Shown one piece after another: positions 9,645 through 19,504 of a stretch of 64,000 nucleotides of DNA. Below the pieces are notes generated by a model, which saw only the letters and a list, made by a program, of their open reading frames with translations, was not told the origin of the DNA and ran no database searches. The position numbers and the translations under genes are program-made. The stretch lies in contig NZ_JAUPEC010000001.1 in the NCBI RefSeq assembly GCF_030551755.1, forward strand, positions 62,001 through 126,000. The letters are read 5' to 3'. This DNA comes from Pseudocolwellia sp. AS88. GTDB lineage: Bacteria; Pseudomonadota; Gammaproteobacteria; Enterobacterales; Alteromonadaceae. Numbering within the stretch: position 1 is the first letter of the stretch; each line of letters opens with the position of its first letter.

Positions 9645-10511
9645 TTATTTTACTTTACGTCTGCTTGCTGCAAATCCAACTAAAGCTAAACCAAACATCA
9701 TGATAGAAGCCGGCTCTGGAACTGTTGTTGCTGGAGGTGGAGTACCTGAGCCTGTAGAGAAAGATACACCTGATAATTTAATACCGTCGTTACCTTCATC
9801 TGAAAGAGTTCCGCCAAATACAGTGTTTAATGCACCGACTAACCAGTAACTAGAATATACACCAGAAACATTGGCATCAGCAGTTGTTAAATCAGAAGTG
9901 TAATATCCTGACGTTGAGCTGTAAGTGAAGCTTGAAAAACCGGATGTTGCAGTGTCTGCTACATCACTCCAAGAATTGCCTAATAAATCATTATTGCTAA
10001 GTGCTGCAACTGTAATTTGGTTGTTTGTGGCAGCAGTATTCTTACTGCTAGTGGTACGACCTTGACCATACAACCAGCTAGAGGTAATTTCAGAAATATT
10101 TACAGCTTCTGAAAACTCAAGTAAAAACATATCATAATCATTGTAGTTACATGAATCGCTTCCGGTGCCACCACCTAAATTATCTGCAGAATGTGAATAA
10201 CCACAATTAGCTTGATTTGATTCATCAATGTTTTCCATAGACCAACCGTTGCCATTCTTATCAAAGTCGGTTGCCTTAGTGATTTTATCATCGCCGGTTA
10301 ATGGGTTGCCGCCTTCAGATGTACTGAAGTTATCAGTATCTGACCAACCTGAAACAGTTATTGTTACTCCACTAGCATTCAGAGAAAATTCATTAAAACT
10401 GGTTCCTGTATCACTAACAGAACCGAAATCAGTGTAAGTTGTACTTGCAAAAGCTGATGCTGATATTAATGCTAAACTTGCGATACTCAATTTACTTATA
10501 TTTAACAACAT
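9645..10511 (-). CDS. PEP-CTERM sorting domain protein
   Basis: A 288-residue secreted protein. The signal peptide is cleaved probably after SASAFA. The body is rich in Ser, Thr, Gly and Asn, as usual for these surface or matrix proteins. The C-terminus has the complete sorting signal: VPEPAS, a hydrophobic helix (IMMFGLALVGFAA), and the basic end SRRKVK. An exosortase cleaves this signal for export with exopolysaccharide. Promoter elements matching those of the second PEP-CTERM gene lie upstream (10603-10618 and 10691-10709). The function of the body is unknown. Confidence 0.9.
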   Translation of the reverse strand: MLLNISKLSIASLALISASAFASTTYTDFGSVSDTGTSFNEFSLNASGVTITVSGWSDTDNFSTSEGGNPLTGDDKITKATDFDKNGNGWSMENIDESNQANCGYSHSADNLGGGTGSDSCNYNDYDMFLLEFSEAVNISEITSSWLYGQGRTTSSKNTAATNNQITVAALSNNDLLGNSWSDVADTATSGFSSFTYSSTSGYYTSDLTTADANVSGVYSSYWLVGALNTVFGGTLSDEGNDGIKLSGVSFSTGSGTPPPATTVPEPASIMMFGLALVGFAASRRKVK

Positions 10512-10602
10512 GTTGTTAACTCCAATATAATTTTTTATTATGTGTAATGTAAAAATACAAAATATAATTACATTTAAACTTCATCTAACTTGAATAGCTT
10601 TA

Positions 10603-10618
10603 AGCACTAATCGAGCCA
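10603..10618 (-). promoter_or_regulatory. Sigma-54 type -24/-12 promoter of PEP-CTERM gene
   Basis: On the minus strand this reads TGGCTCGATTAGTGCT. The GG and GC dinucleotides are 12 bases apart, as required for sigma-54. The predicted start of transcription is about 80 bases before the ATG. The same design is found upstream of the PEP-CTERM gene at 17996. Confidence 0.7.
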
Positions 10619-10690
10619 ATTTAAAATATCTTTTATTTATCAATGTGTTGGTTTTGATTTTTACAGCTGGTGATTAGATTAATCTGAAGA

Positions 10691-10709
10691 GTGTAAAATT
10701 TGCAGACAC
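10691..10709 (-). promoter_or_regulatory. Candidate enhancer-binding site (GTGT-N11-ACAC)
   Basis: On the minus strand this reads GTGTCTGCAAATTTTACAC. Its centre is 83.5 bases upstream of the GG of the sigma-54 promoter. The same spacing and a similar sequence occur at 17802-17820. A second GTGTAAA/TTTACAC pair spans 10691-10725. A PrsR-type activator is the obvious candidate to bind it. Confidence 0.6.
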
Positions 10710-10887
10710 CCTATTTAATTTACACCTGTGAAAATACATTAACCGTTTATTTTGCTAGGTATATGCATTTAAGATGTTTTATCAAAACTAATGAGATAAA
10801 AATTTTCTGTATTATATTTTAGCACATTACTTGATGCTAGAATAATGTTTATCAATTATTTTATTAAAACTTGAAGTGTTAAAAATC

Positions 10888-11490
10888 ATGAATTTTAGTC
10901 CATTAGTGCAAGAGCTTATAGATGCTTTGAAATGTTTACCTGGCGTTGGGGCTAAATCAGCCCAAAGAATGGCTTTTCATCTACTCGAAAGAAATAGAAC
11001 AGGTGGCTCTAAGCTATCTAATGCTTTAAAAAATGCGATGGAAAATATAGGTCATTGCCAGCAATGTCGAACATTTACTGAGTTAGATGTTTGTGAAATT
11101 TGTAGAAACCCTAAGCGTGAAATTATTCAACAGCTGTGTATCGTTGAATCACCTGCAGACGTAATTGCGATTGAACAAACTGGAGAGTTTAAAGGTAAAT
11201 ACTTTATTTTAATGGGTCATCTATCTCCTATTGATGGTATAGGACCAGAAGACTTAGGGTTAGATATTTTAAGTCAATTACTTAACGCTGATCATTTTAA
11301 AGAAATTATTCTTGCAACAAACCCTACGGTAGAGGGGGAAGCTACAGCTCATTTTATCGCTGAATTAGCCTCTAAACATAACGTAAACGTTTCGCGTATA
11401 GCTCACGGTGTACCTGTAGGTGGAGAACTCGAATATGTAGACGGTAATACATTGTCACATGCATTATCAGGCCGGAAAAGCTACTCTTAA
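10888..11490 (+). CDS. recR: Recombination mediator RecR
   Basis: Works with RecF and RecO to load RecA on gapped DNA. The translation has the helix-hairpin-helix [20 protein letters not shown], a four-Cys zinc finger (CQQC and CEIC), and a Toprim domain with [12 protein letters not shown] and [12 protein letters not shown]. The ATG at 10888 is preferred over a GTG at 10876, because the family starts directly with the short sequence before SPLVQ. The usual upstream neighbours dnaX and ybaB are absent; a divergent PEP-CTERM gene lies there instead. htpG and adk follow as in E. coli. Confidence 0.95.
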   Translation: MNFSPLVQELIDALKCLPGVGAKSAQRMAFHLLERNRTGGSKLSNALKNAMENIGHCQQCRTFTELDVCEICRNPKREIIQQLCIVESPADVIAIEQTGEFKGKYFILMGHLSPIDGIGPEDLGLDILSQLLNADHFKEIILATNPTVEGEATAHFIAELASKHNVNVSRIAHGVPVGGELEYVDGNTLSHALSGRKSYS

Positions 11491-11728
11491 TATTTCTCCC
11501 CATCCTAATACACGTGTTTATGGTGCTATTTTAAACAGAAATTGCACCTTTTACTGGTCAAGACCTTATCTCATCGGAAAATTGTTTATTAACTTTTTAC
11601 TATTAAAGGTTGAAAAGCTAAAACACAGTCTTATATCTAATGGCAACTGACAACGAGTAATTTAACTTACTGTTATTTTATTGTTGCCTTATATATAAAA
11701 AATAAGTTTTATCTAAAAGGTTTATTCA

Positions 11729-13672
11729 ATGACTGATGTAAAAAATACCGAAAATCATAGTTTTAGTGCTGATACAGCAAAAATATTAAAATTAATGATC
11801 CATTCTTTATATTCCAATAAAGAAATTTTCTTACGTGAATTAGTTTCAAATGCTGCAGATGCTGCTGATAAATTACGTTTTAAAGCGTTATCAAATGCAG
11901 ATTTATATGAAAGTGATGGCGATTTACGTGTTCGAGTAAGCGCTGATAAAGAAAATAACACGGTAACTATCTCTGATAATGGTATAGGGATGAATCATGA
12001 AGATGTGGTAACTCATTTAGGTACTATTGCTAAATCAGGTACTTCAGATTTCTTTTCTCAATTATCAGGTGATCAAGCTGCCGATTCACAACTTATTGGT
12101 CAGTTTGGTGTTGGCTTCTATTCTGCATTTATCGTTGCTGACAGAGTGACTGTGCGCTCTCGTGCTGCCGGTGATGATGCATCGAAAGGTGTTGAGTGGA
12201 GTAGTGAAGGTGAGGGTGAGTTTACAACAGCTCAAATTGAAAAGTCTAATCGCGGTACTGATATTATTCTTCATTTAAAAGATGATGAAACTGAGTTTGC
12301 TGATGATTGGCGTTTAAAATCAATCGTGACTAAATATTCTGATCATATTTCTGTTTCTGTTGAAATGTTAACTCCTGCTGTTGAACCCGTAGCAGAAGAA
12401 AAAGACGATGAAGGTAACGTAACTCGTCCTGCAGTTGAAGCAAAGTCAGCCGCATGGGAAGCAGTGAACAAGGCAACAGCATTGTGGACACGTGAAAAAT
12501 CTGAAGTATCAGATGATGAATACAAAGAATTTTACAAGCACGTATCTCATGACTTTGGTGATCCCCTATTATGGGCTCATAACAGAGTGGAAGGTAAAAC
12601 TGAATATACAAGTTTATTGTATGTCCCTACAAAAGCTCCTTTTGATTTACACAATCGTGAAAAACAACATGGTCTAAAATTATATGTTCAACGTGTATTT
12701 ATTATGGATGACGCTGAACAATTTATGCCGACATATTTACGTTTCGTTAAAGGTTTATTAGATTCTAATGATTTACCATTAAATGTATCGCGTGAGATAT
12801 TACAAGATAATAAAGTAACACAAGCAATTAGAAAAGGTTGTACGAAACGTGTACTTACTATGCTTGAGCGCTTAGGTAAAAATGATAAAGAAAAATATCA
12901 ACTATTCTGGAACGAGTTTGGTCAAGTATTAAAAGAAGGCCCTGCTGAGGATCCTACGCATACAGAACAGATTGCTAAACTTTTACGTTTTGCTTCAACT
13001 AATGAAAATAATGATATTCAAAGTGTTTCTTTGCAAGAATACATTGAACGTATGAAAGAAGGGCAAGATAAAATTTATTATGTTGTTGCTGATAATTTTT
13101 CTGCTGCTAAAAGTAGCCCTCATTTAGAAGTATTCCGTAAAAAAGGTATTGAAGTTTTATTATTATCAGATCGCATTGATGAGTGGTTAGTAAGCCACTT
13201 AAATGAATTTGATGGTAAGTCACTTCAATCTGTTACACGCGGTGGATTAGATTTAGGTGATATGGATGATGCTGAAACTAAAGAAGCACAAGAGAAGCTT
13301 GAACAAGAATTTGATTCTGTTGTAACTCGTATAAAATCAGCTCTTGAAGGAAAAGTTAAAGATGTGAAGCTTTCACAACGTTTAACTGACTCTCCTGCTT
13401 GTATCGTTACTGATGAGCATGACATGAGTAGTCAAATGATCAAGTTAATGGAATCTGTGGGTCAAGCAGTACCAGAAACATTACCAATCTTTGAAATAAA
13501 TGCAGAGCATGAGTTAGTTAAGCATATTTCCGATGAGGTTGATGACGAGCAATTTAATCAATGGACAGAAGTGTTATTTGATCAAGCAATGTTAGCAGAA
13601 CGAGGCAGCCTAAAAGATCCTGCTTCATTTGTTACACGATTAAATAAATTGATGTTAAGTTTAACTAAGTAA
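11729..13672 (+). CDS. htpG: Chaperone protein HtpG (Hsp90)
   Basis: A cytosolic ATP-dependent Hsp90 chaperone, full length at 647 residues. The N-terminal GHKL ATPase shows [15 protein letters not shown] (Asn41), ISDNGIGM (about 81-88) and [11 protein letters not shown]. The middle domain has [29 protein letters not shown]-type sequence with [11 protein letters not shown]. The dimerisation domain follows, without the eukaryotic MEEVD tail. It lies between recR and adk, the order known from enterobacteria, and has its own terminator directly after it. Confidence 0.97.
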   Translation: MTDVKNTENHSFSADTAKILKLMIHSLYSNKEIFLRELVSNAADAADKLRFKALSNADLYESDGDLRVRVSADKENNTVTISDNGIGMNHEDVVTHLGTIAKSGTSDFFSQLSGDQAADSQLIGQFGVGFYSAFIVADRVTVRSRAAGDDASKGVEWSSEGEGEFTTAQIEKSNRGTDIILHLKDDETEFADDWRLKSIVTKYSDHISVSVEMLTPAVEPVAEEKDDEGNVTRPAVEAKSAAWEAVNKATALWTREKSEVSDDEYKEFYKHVSHDFGDPLLWAHNRVEGKTEYTSLLYVPTKAPFDLHNREKQHGLKLYVQRVFIMDDAEQFMPTYLRFVKGLLDSNDLPLNVSREILQDNKVTQAIRKGCTKRVLTMLERLGKNDKEKYQLFWNEFGQVLKEGPAEDPTHTEQIAKLLRFASTNENNDIQSVSLQEYIERMKEGQDKIYYVVADNFSAAKSSPHLEVFRKKGIEVLLLSDRIDEWLVSHLNEFDGKSLQSVTRGGLDLGDMDDAETKEAQEKLEQEFDSVVTRIKSALEGKVKDVKLSQRLTDSPACIVTDEHDMSSQMIKLMESVGQAVPETLPIFEINAEHELVKHISDEVDDEQFNQWTEVLFDQAMLAERGSLKDPASFVTRLNKLMLSLTK

Positions 13673-13697
13673 TATTTAACTATAATACTTTAGTCTT

Positions 13698-13726
13698 AAA
13701 AAGGAGCCATATGGCTCCTTTTTAGT
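13698..13726 (+). terminator. Intrinsic terminator after htpG
   Basis: A perfect 13-base inverted repeat without loop on paper (13698-13710 and 13711-13723), with GGAGCC/GGCTCC core and a T run. It ends the htpG transcript about 100 bases before adk, so adk has its own promoter. Confidence 0.88.
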
Positions 13727-13821
13727 TTATTCTTGTGTTTTCTTACTTGTTTGCAACCGCCTGAAAATGTATAGTGTTGCTTTTTAAATCTATCATAAAT
13801 AAATTATAAAGGGCTTTATAA

Positions 13822-14466
<645 letters not shown>

Positions 14467-14485
14467 ATATTTAATGTAATTTCCC

Positions 14486-14513
14486 AAAAAAAAGCTCGTT
14501 TACGAGCTTTTTT
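14486..14513 (+). terminator. Intrinsic terminator after adk
   Basis: Stem AAGCTCGT/ACGAGCTT (14492-14499 and 14502-14509) with a two-base gap, preceded by an A run and followed by a T run. Confidence 0.88.
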
Positions 14514-14698
14514 ACTTTCTACCACATTATTTTTTATTGATTTTTCAGCAAATAGTAGCATTATTAACATAAGTCCTTTAATTGGTCTGATATTTGTCGT
14601 TTTATATTTTCTACCAATTAACATTCTCTAGATTTTGAACAATACTATTAATACTCCCACTTTATTTTATTTCCATCCTTCTAAAAGGGTAATTATTT

Positions 14699-17600
14699 AT
14701 GCAAAAAGCTGATTTGTTACATCGTCTATATAAAGACATAAACGATATAATTATTAAACGACAACATCCTGTTAGTGGTTTGCTTCCAGCTAGCACCGCA
14801 ATAACAACACATGGTGATTATACTGACGCATGGGTTAGAGATAATGTTTACTCAATTTTGAGTGTGTGGAGTTTGGGGATGGCATTTAAGCGTGGTGGAG
14901 ATAAAATTAAATGTGACGAATTAGAACAATCCACCATAAAGCTAATGCGCGGTTTATTAATTTCAATGATGCGACAAGCAGATAAGGTCGAAAAGTTTAA
15001 AACAACTTTAGATCCTATGGATTGTTTACATGCTAAATATAGTACAACTACAGGTCTTACTGTTGTAGGTGATGATGAATGGGGACATTTGCAAATAGAT
15101 GCGACATCAATTTTTTTATTAATGATCGCTCAAATGTCAGCCTCAGGTTTACGTATTGTTAAAACTATAGATGAAGTCGACTTTGTTCAAAACCTTGTTT
15201 ACTACGTAGCCTTTGCTTACAGAACTCCTGATTACGGTATTTGGGAACGAGGGAATAAAATTAATAATGGGAAAACAGAGATTAATGCTAGCTCTGTAGG
15301 GATGGCAAAAGCAGCGCTACAAGCACTTGATGGTTTTAACCTTTTTGGCGTAGATGCTAATCCTAGAGCTATTATTCATACTATACCTGATGCAATATCT
15401 AGAGCTCGAAATACATTAGCCCATTTATTACCTCGCGAATCGGTTTCTAAAGAGGTTGATAGCGCTATTCTAAGTGTTATAGGGTTTCCTGCCTTTGCTG
15501 TTAGTGACAAAGCTCTTGTAAATAAAACTAGAGATAAAATCTTATCAGAACTCGGGGGAAACTATGGTTGTAAACGCTTTTTATGGGACGGACATCAAAC
15601 AGCAATTGAAGATCATAGTCGTATGCATTATGAACATTCTGAACTAGCTAGTTTTGAAAATATCGAGTCAGAATGGCCATTGTTTTATACTTATTTATAT
15701 ATCCAAGCTTTATTTGATGATGATATTGAAGAAGCCAAAAAATATAAAGATAAACTTGAATCTCTTATGGTAGAAGTCGATGGTAAAAGACTTTTACCTG
15801 AATTGTATTATGTTGCAGATGAAAATATTGATGGAGAGCGAAAATCTCCTGGCAGTCAAGTAAGGCAACCCAATGAAAATATTCCATTAGTTTGGGCTCA
15901 AAGTTTGTATTTTACTGGTTTGATGCTGGATGAAGGTGTAATAGAAAAGAGTGATTTAGATCCTTTGAAATTAAGATCAAGGTCTACTCAAGCATCAGAA
16001 GCTCAGTTAGCTTTAGTCGTTTTAGCGGAAAATAATAGTGTTAAACAACAACTAGCTGCGAAAGGGGTTATAGCTGAGACTATTGATGAAATTAGTCCTA
16101 TTGGTGTTATTACCGCAGAAGAACTTGTAGAGTGTTATAGGAAAGTAGGGGCAAATGAAAGATTAAATCTTACAGGCCGCTCTAAGCGTCGTCTTCAAGG
16201 ATTAGCTACAGCTCAAACACATACCTTTAATGGCAAAGCTTATTTATCCCTTTCAAGCTTACAACACAAAGAAAATAACTACAGAATATTTGATGCTGAA
16301 TTAGCAACAGAGCAATTAGAAAGCGAAGTTAGTCATATTAGTAAACATTGGCTTAATGATGAAGTAGCAGTATTTAGTTATCTATTAACACAAGATATGT
16401 GTGATAGCGTAAATGTAGATGTATTGTTAGATACTATCAGGTCGCTTCAATTAAGAACCACACAAACTAATGTAGGTTATGCTTCTGCTAGTTTGGCTTA
16501 TAGAGCATCACGAGAAAATCAACTTGTCGTACCTAACATTAATATTCAGGCATTAGAAAATACGCCTGAAGTTTCAAATTCACATATAATCCCATTCGAT
16601 TTCTCATTATTTTCAGAAACAATACAAGAAGGTTTAAAATCATTCGATTTTTCAGATAAAACCAGTTACGCGCAGTTAATGGCTTGGAGTACAGAACATA
16701 AACTAGACACTAACTTAGCTTCAAATATTGATGCTACAGCAAAAACTGATAGTGTTGAAGTTACCTTTAAATGTTTGATTGAAAGCATATATAGCCGAGC
16801 TCAACATAAGCAACATTGGTTAACCGCTCGATTATGTTTCTCGTTACTTGAGTTATCTTATAAAGATCTTGTTGATGACCTTTCTCAAGTTTGTTCTCGA
16901 AATATTACTATTGCTGTGGGACAAAAAGATCAAACAATACTAAATGGCGAACATTTTTTACTTAAACCCAAGAACTTAGTAAAAAAATTAGATAGTGCAT
17001 CTGATAATTTACTCGAGAGAACTTTAGTTCAAGAACTATTAGTTATTCTAGGAAACTTGGTGCGTACAAATACTCATTTATTTGATGGGTTACGCTCGAT
17101 TAAACTTAATAGTATTTTAGCTATTTGTGCAGAAGGTATTGAGTGTGCAGAAGAATCACTAATCTTTTTATCAAGCAAGTCACCAGCAGAACTTAACTCT
17201 ATCGTTAAAAACATACTAAACGCACAACAAGAAGCGTTTAATTATGGTGGTGAATATAGCTCTGCGGCTCAATTAAATAACCAGAATGTTTCTAGTCAAG
17301 CACAAGCTATTGATACGGATTGGTTACAATGGCGAACCACAAGAGGTTTAATTACACGCATCGATGATGTATTTTTAAATGACATTTGGCAAAGCTTAGC
17401 TAATACTCAAACTATTATTTTTGGTGATAATAAAAATGCATCAGAAATATTAGATGCAAACATGGTAAGAACATCCATGACACCAAAAGAAGAAAGCTTT
17501 GCTCAAACACTTGATGTGTTAATTCAACATTTACATCCCATTTATTATAAATCTGCGATTGTTGAAGTTTTATATGCCTTTACTCAATATTGTAAAACTT

Positions 17601-17776
17601 TCCCAGAGAGTAAATTTGAAAGTATTGTGCTTGGTGAAGTAATAGAAGAAGCAGCAAAACGTTATGTGATTGATTCAAATTTGGATATTGGTCATGAAAG
17701 AAGCTTAGACGTACTTATGGCTCAACCTCCTGAAGTACTCAAGCAATATGCTTTGAACGTTTTTAAAGCATATTGA
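14699..17776 (+). CDS. Phosphorylase kinase alpha/beta subunit-like protein (GH15-related)
   Basis: A 1025-residue cytoplasmic protein with no signal peptide. The N-terminal ~420 residues closely resemble the glucoamylase-like (GH15) domain of eukaryotic phosphorylase kinase regulatory subunits: HPVSGLLPAS, DAWVRDNVYSILSVW, LRG-type KLMRGLL, DSLHAKY-like DCLHAKYSTTTG, VVGDDEWGHLQIDATS, GIWERGNK, and INASSVGMAKAALQAL. The similarity continues to the C-terminus, where QWRTTRGLI, a Trp-Gln block and SMTPKEESF match the terminal domain of PhK alpha/beta as I recall it. No protein kinase (gamma) domain is present. It is a single gene with its own start site after the adk terminator. Bacterial members exist, but I know of no established function; carbohydrate binding or regulation of glycogen metabolism is an inference. 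Confidence 0.88.
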   Translation: MQKADLLHRLYKDINDIIIKRQHPVSGLLPASTAITTHGDYTDAWVRDNVYSILSVWSLGMAFKRGGDKIKCDELEQSTIKLMRGLLISMMRQADKVEKFKTTLDPMDCLHAKYSTTTGLTVVGDDEWGHLQIDATSIFLLMIAQMSASGLRIVKTIDEVDFVQNLVYYVAFAYRTPDYGIWERGNKINNGKTEINASSVGMAKAALQALDGFNLFGVDANPRAIIHTIPDAISRARNTLAHLLPRESVSKEVDSAILSVIGFPAFAVSDKALVNKTRDKILSELGGNYGCKRFLWDGHQTAIEDHSRMHYEHSELASFENIESEWPLFYTYLYIQALFDDDIEEAKKYKDKLESLMVEVDGKRLLPELYYVADENIDGERKSPGSQVRQPNENIPLVWAQSLYFTGLMLDEGVIEKSDLDPLKLRSRSTQASEAQLALVVLAENNSVKQQLAAKGVIAETIDEISPIGVITAEELVECYRKVGANERLNLTGRSKRRLQGLATAQTHTFNGKAYLSLSSLQHKENNYRIFDAELATEQLESEVSHISKHWLNDEVAVFSYLLTQDMCDSVNVDVLLDTIRSLQLRTTQTNVGYASASLAYRASRENQLVVPNINIQALENTPEVSNSHIIPFDFSLFSETIQEGLKSFDFSDKTSYAQLMAWSTEHKLDTNLASNIDATAKTDSVEVTFKCLIESIYSRAQHKQHWLTARLCFSLLELSYKDLVDDLSQVCSRNITIAVGQKDQTILNGEHFLLKPKNLVKKLDSASDNLLERTLVQELLVILGNLVRTNTHLFDGLRSIKLNSILAICAEGIECAEESLIFLSSKSPAELNSIVKNILNAQQEAFNYGGEYSSAAQLNNQNVSSQAQAIDTDWLQWRTTRGLITRIDDVFLNDIWQSLANTQTIIFGDNKNASEILDANMVRTSMTPKEESFAQTLDVLIQHLHPIYYKSAIVEVLYAFTQYCKTFPESKFESIVLGEVIEEAAKRYVIDSNLDIGHERSLDVLMAQPPEVLKQYALNVFKAY

Positions 17777-17801
17777 AGTTTAAAAAATCAGTGAAAACAA
17801 T

Positions 17802-17820
17802 GTGTCGGTTTTTTTTACAA
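17802..17820 (+). promoter_or_regulatory. Candidate enhancer-binding site (GTGT-N11-ACAA)
   Basis: Reads GTGTCGGTTTTTTTTACAA. It agrees with the site at 10691-10709 at GTGTC, one inner G and TTTTACA, and its centre is also 83.5 bases from the GG of the sigma-54 promoter downstream. Likely site of a sigma-54 activator such as PrsR. Confidence 0.6.
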
Positions 17821-17892
17821 TATGAGTTTTTAATAAAATATAATTTATCTTTTTGTTATGTAAGTGGCTGTAATTTAAGTGGTATAAATATG

Positions 17893-17908
17893 TGGCACGT
17901 GAAGTGCA
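17893..17908 (+). promoter_or_regulatory. Sigma-54 type -24/-12 promoter of PEP-CTERM gene
   Basis: Reads TGGCACGTGAAGTGCA, close to the consensus TGGCAC-N5-TTGCA, with GG and GC 12 bases apart. Transcription would start near 17920, about 76 bases before the ATG at 17996, which makes an upstream ATG at 17921 unlikely to be the start codon. Confidence 0.75.
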
Positions 17909-17995
17909 TTATTAAGTTACATGACGGATATAGTGATTAATAATATAATTGCTTATCTAAATAACTTTACAATTTATATTTATAAGGAATTAAAC

Positions 17996-18775
17996 ATGAA
18001 AAAATTATTACTTGCTTCATTAATAACTGCTACATCGTTTGGTGCTTCAGCAAACGCTGTAATTACATTTGATGATTCATCATTTGGTGGTTCAGGTGTT
18101 ACTTTTAATGCATTAGATTTTAACTTTGACGTTGCAACTGTTTCACAAACAGATACTGATACAAATGGTAACGCTTCTGGTCTTGAAGCTTTCTCTGAAT
18201 TTGGTACTACTGATCTTGTTAATTTTTTATTAACAAGTAGTGCTGATGTAGCTCCAAGTGCTTACGAAATCTTTTTCGATTATAGCTTTAGTGGTTTTGC
18301 AGAATACTTTGCTTCTACTCCGTTTGGTGAAATTACTGACGTAAACTTTAATGCCGGTGCTGGTGCGCTATACGTTGATCAATTTGCTGATGGTAACTTT
18401 CTTGGTGAAATGGATGCTAACACAATCAAAATTGCTGATATGTCATTCAGATTTGGTGATTGTTTAATCCTTAATCCTACAGGTAATGCATCTGGTAGCT
18501 GTAACGTTTTCTTAGATGTAGATTTTGCTCCAGGTTACTTTAGCACAGCAGGTACTGCTGATCTTTCTACATCAGATAATGTTATCTCTGAATTAACAGT
18601 TACAGTTCAAGATGTTGTTGGTTTTAGCCCAGTTTATGGCTCTGTTGGCGATACACAAACATTTGAAATCTCTCATGACGGTAATATGTCATTTGACGTT
18701 CCAGAGCCAGCTTCTGTAGCTATCTTAGGTTTAGGTCTTTTAGGTTTTGCAGGCGCACGTCGTCGTAAATCTTAA
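17996..18775 (+). CDS. PEP-CTERM sorting domain protein
   Basis: A 259-residue secreted protein. The start at 17996 is chosen over the in-frame ATG at 17921 because it has an AAGGA ribosome site and gives a clean signal peptide (MKKLLLASLITATSFGASA). The body is rich in Phe, Asp, Gly and Ser and has no recognised domain. The C-terminus has VPEPASVAI, a hydrophobic helix (LGLGLLGFAGA) and RRRKS, a complete exosortase sorting signal. Its control region matches that of the PEP-CTERM gene at 9645-10511, so both probably belong to one sigma-54 regulon. Confidence 0.92.
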   Translation: MKKLLLASLITATSFGASANAVITFDDSSFGGSGVTFNALDFNFDVATVSQTDTDTNGNASGLEAFSEFGTTDLVNFLLTSSADVAPSAYEIFFDYSFSGFAEYFASTPFGEITDVNFNAGAGALYVDQFADGNFLGEMDANTIKIADMSFRFGDCLILNPTGNASGSCNVFLDVDFAPGYFSTAGTADLSTSDNVISELTVTVQDVVGFSPVYGSVGDTQTFEISHDGNMSFDVPEPASVAILGLGLLGFAGARRRKS

Positions 18776-18814
18776 TTAAAGATACAACTTTATTGTTTAT
18801 ACAATAAGTTAATT

Positions 18815-18842
18815 AAAAGCCGAACTATTGTTCGGCTTTTTT
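18815..18842 (+). terminator. Intrinsic terminator after PEP-CTERM gene
   Basis: Stem AAAAGCCGAA/TTCGGCTTTT (18815-18824 and 18831-18840) with a six-base loop and further T residues. Confidence 0.88.
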
Positions 18843-19011
18843 GTGTCTAAATTTTGGTTTTTATATTTCCTCTTGTTAATTTATTATCTTTTATCTTCGT
18901 TCAATTAAATAAATAGGTGAAAAATCATCCATAACTTGATAGATTGAATAATGGAAAGAAAACTTAATAATAAAATGAATTTCTATTCATAATAAATGAT
19001 GGAAGAATATA

Positions 19012-19458
19012 ATGAAAAAATGGCTTTTTTCAAACAATGGAAAAATCACAGAATCTCTAAGCTTTTCTGAAGCTCAAGAATATATTTTAGAAAATTCAAC
19101 AGAAGATTTATATGTATGGCATCCGTCATTTACATATTGGATGCCTCTTCACAGTATAGACGATTTCGATGTTGAAATTTCTATACCAACACCTCCGGTG
19201 GCTTTACCTAAAGAGCTCATTGAAGAATATAAAAACCAAGAACAAGCATTATTTAAAACTTTGTCTAGGGTTGATAACACATTAGGAAATACTCGCGCAG
19301 CTTTATCTGAACTTGATGAAGATATTGATACTTACCATAAGTTTACTGAAAAACTGAATATGGAAGTTGAAACAACACTTCAAAATGTCCGTAAACAGTA
19401 TGAAGAATTACAAAAGAGTATTGATGAGTTTAAAAAGGAAGAGCTTGTTTTTAATTAA
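19012..19458 (+). CDS. GYF_2 domain protein with coiled coil (short paralogue)
   Basis: A 148-residue cytoplasmic protein. The first ~50 residues are a GYF_2/DUF4339-type domain (KKWLFSNNGKITESLSF, then LYVWHPSFTYWMPLHSI), which in other proteins binds proline-rich peptides. The rest is a predicted coiled coil. The next gene is a longer paralogue 46 bases downstream with the same start (MKKW.FS.NG), so they arose by tandem duplication and are probably cotranscribed. The function is unknown. Confidence 0.75.
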   Translation: MKKWLFSNNGKITESLSFSEAQEYILENSTEDLYVWHPSFTYWMPLHSIDDFDVEISIPTPPVALPKELIEEYKNQEQALFKTLSRVDNTLGNTRAALSELDEDIDTYHKFTEKLNMEVETTLQNVRKQYEELQKSIDEFKKEELVFN

Positions 19459-19504
19459 ATACAAGACATTTATAATTTAACTAAAAAAGTAGTAAGATAA
19501 AATT

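Noticed and set aside
11610-11640. Heat-shock (sigma-32) promoter upstream of htpG: TTGAAA then CTTATATCTA
   Set aside because: The -35 fits, but the -10 region lacks the CCCCAT pattern, so the match is not better than chance in AT-rich DNA.
11459-11650. Possible 63-residue gene overlapping the end of recR
   Set aside because: No ribosome site and it starts inside recR in another frame; the sequence shows no protein-like pattern.
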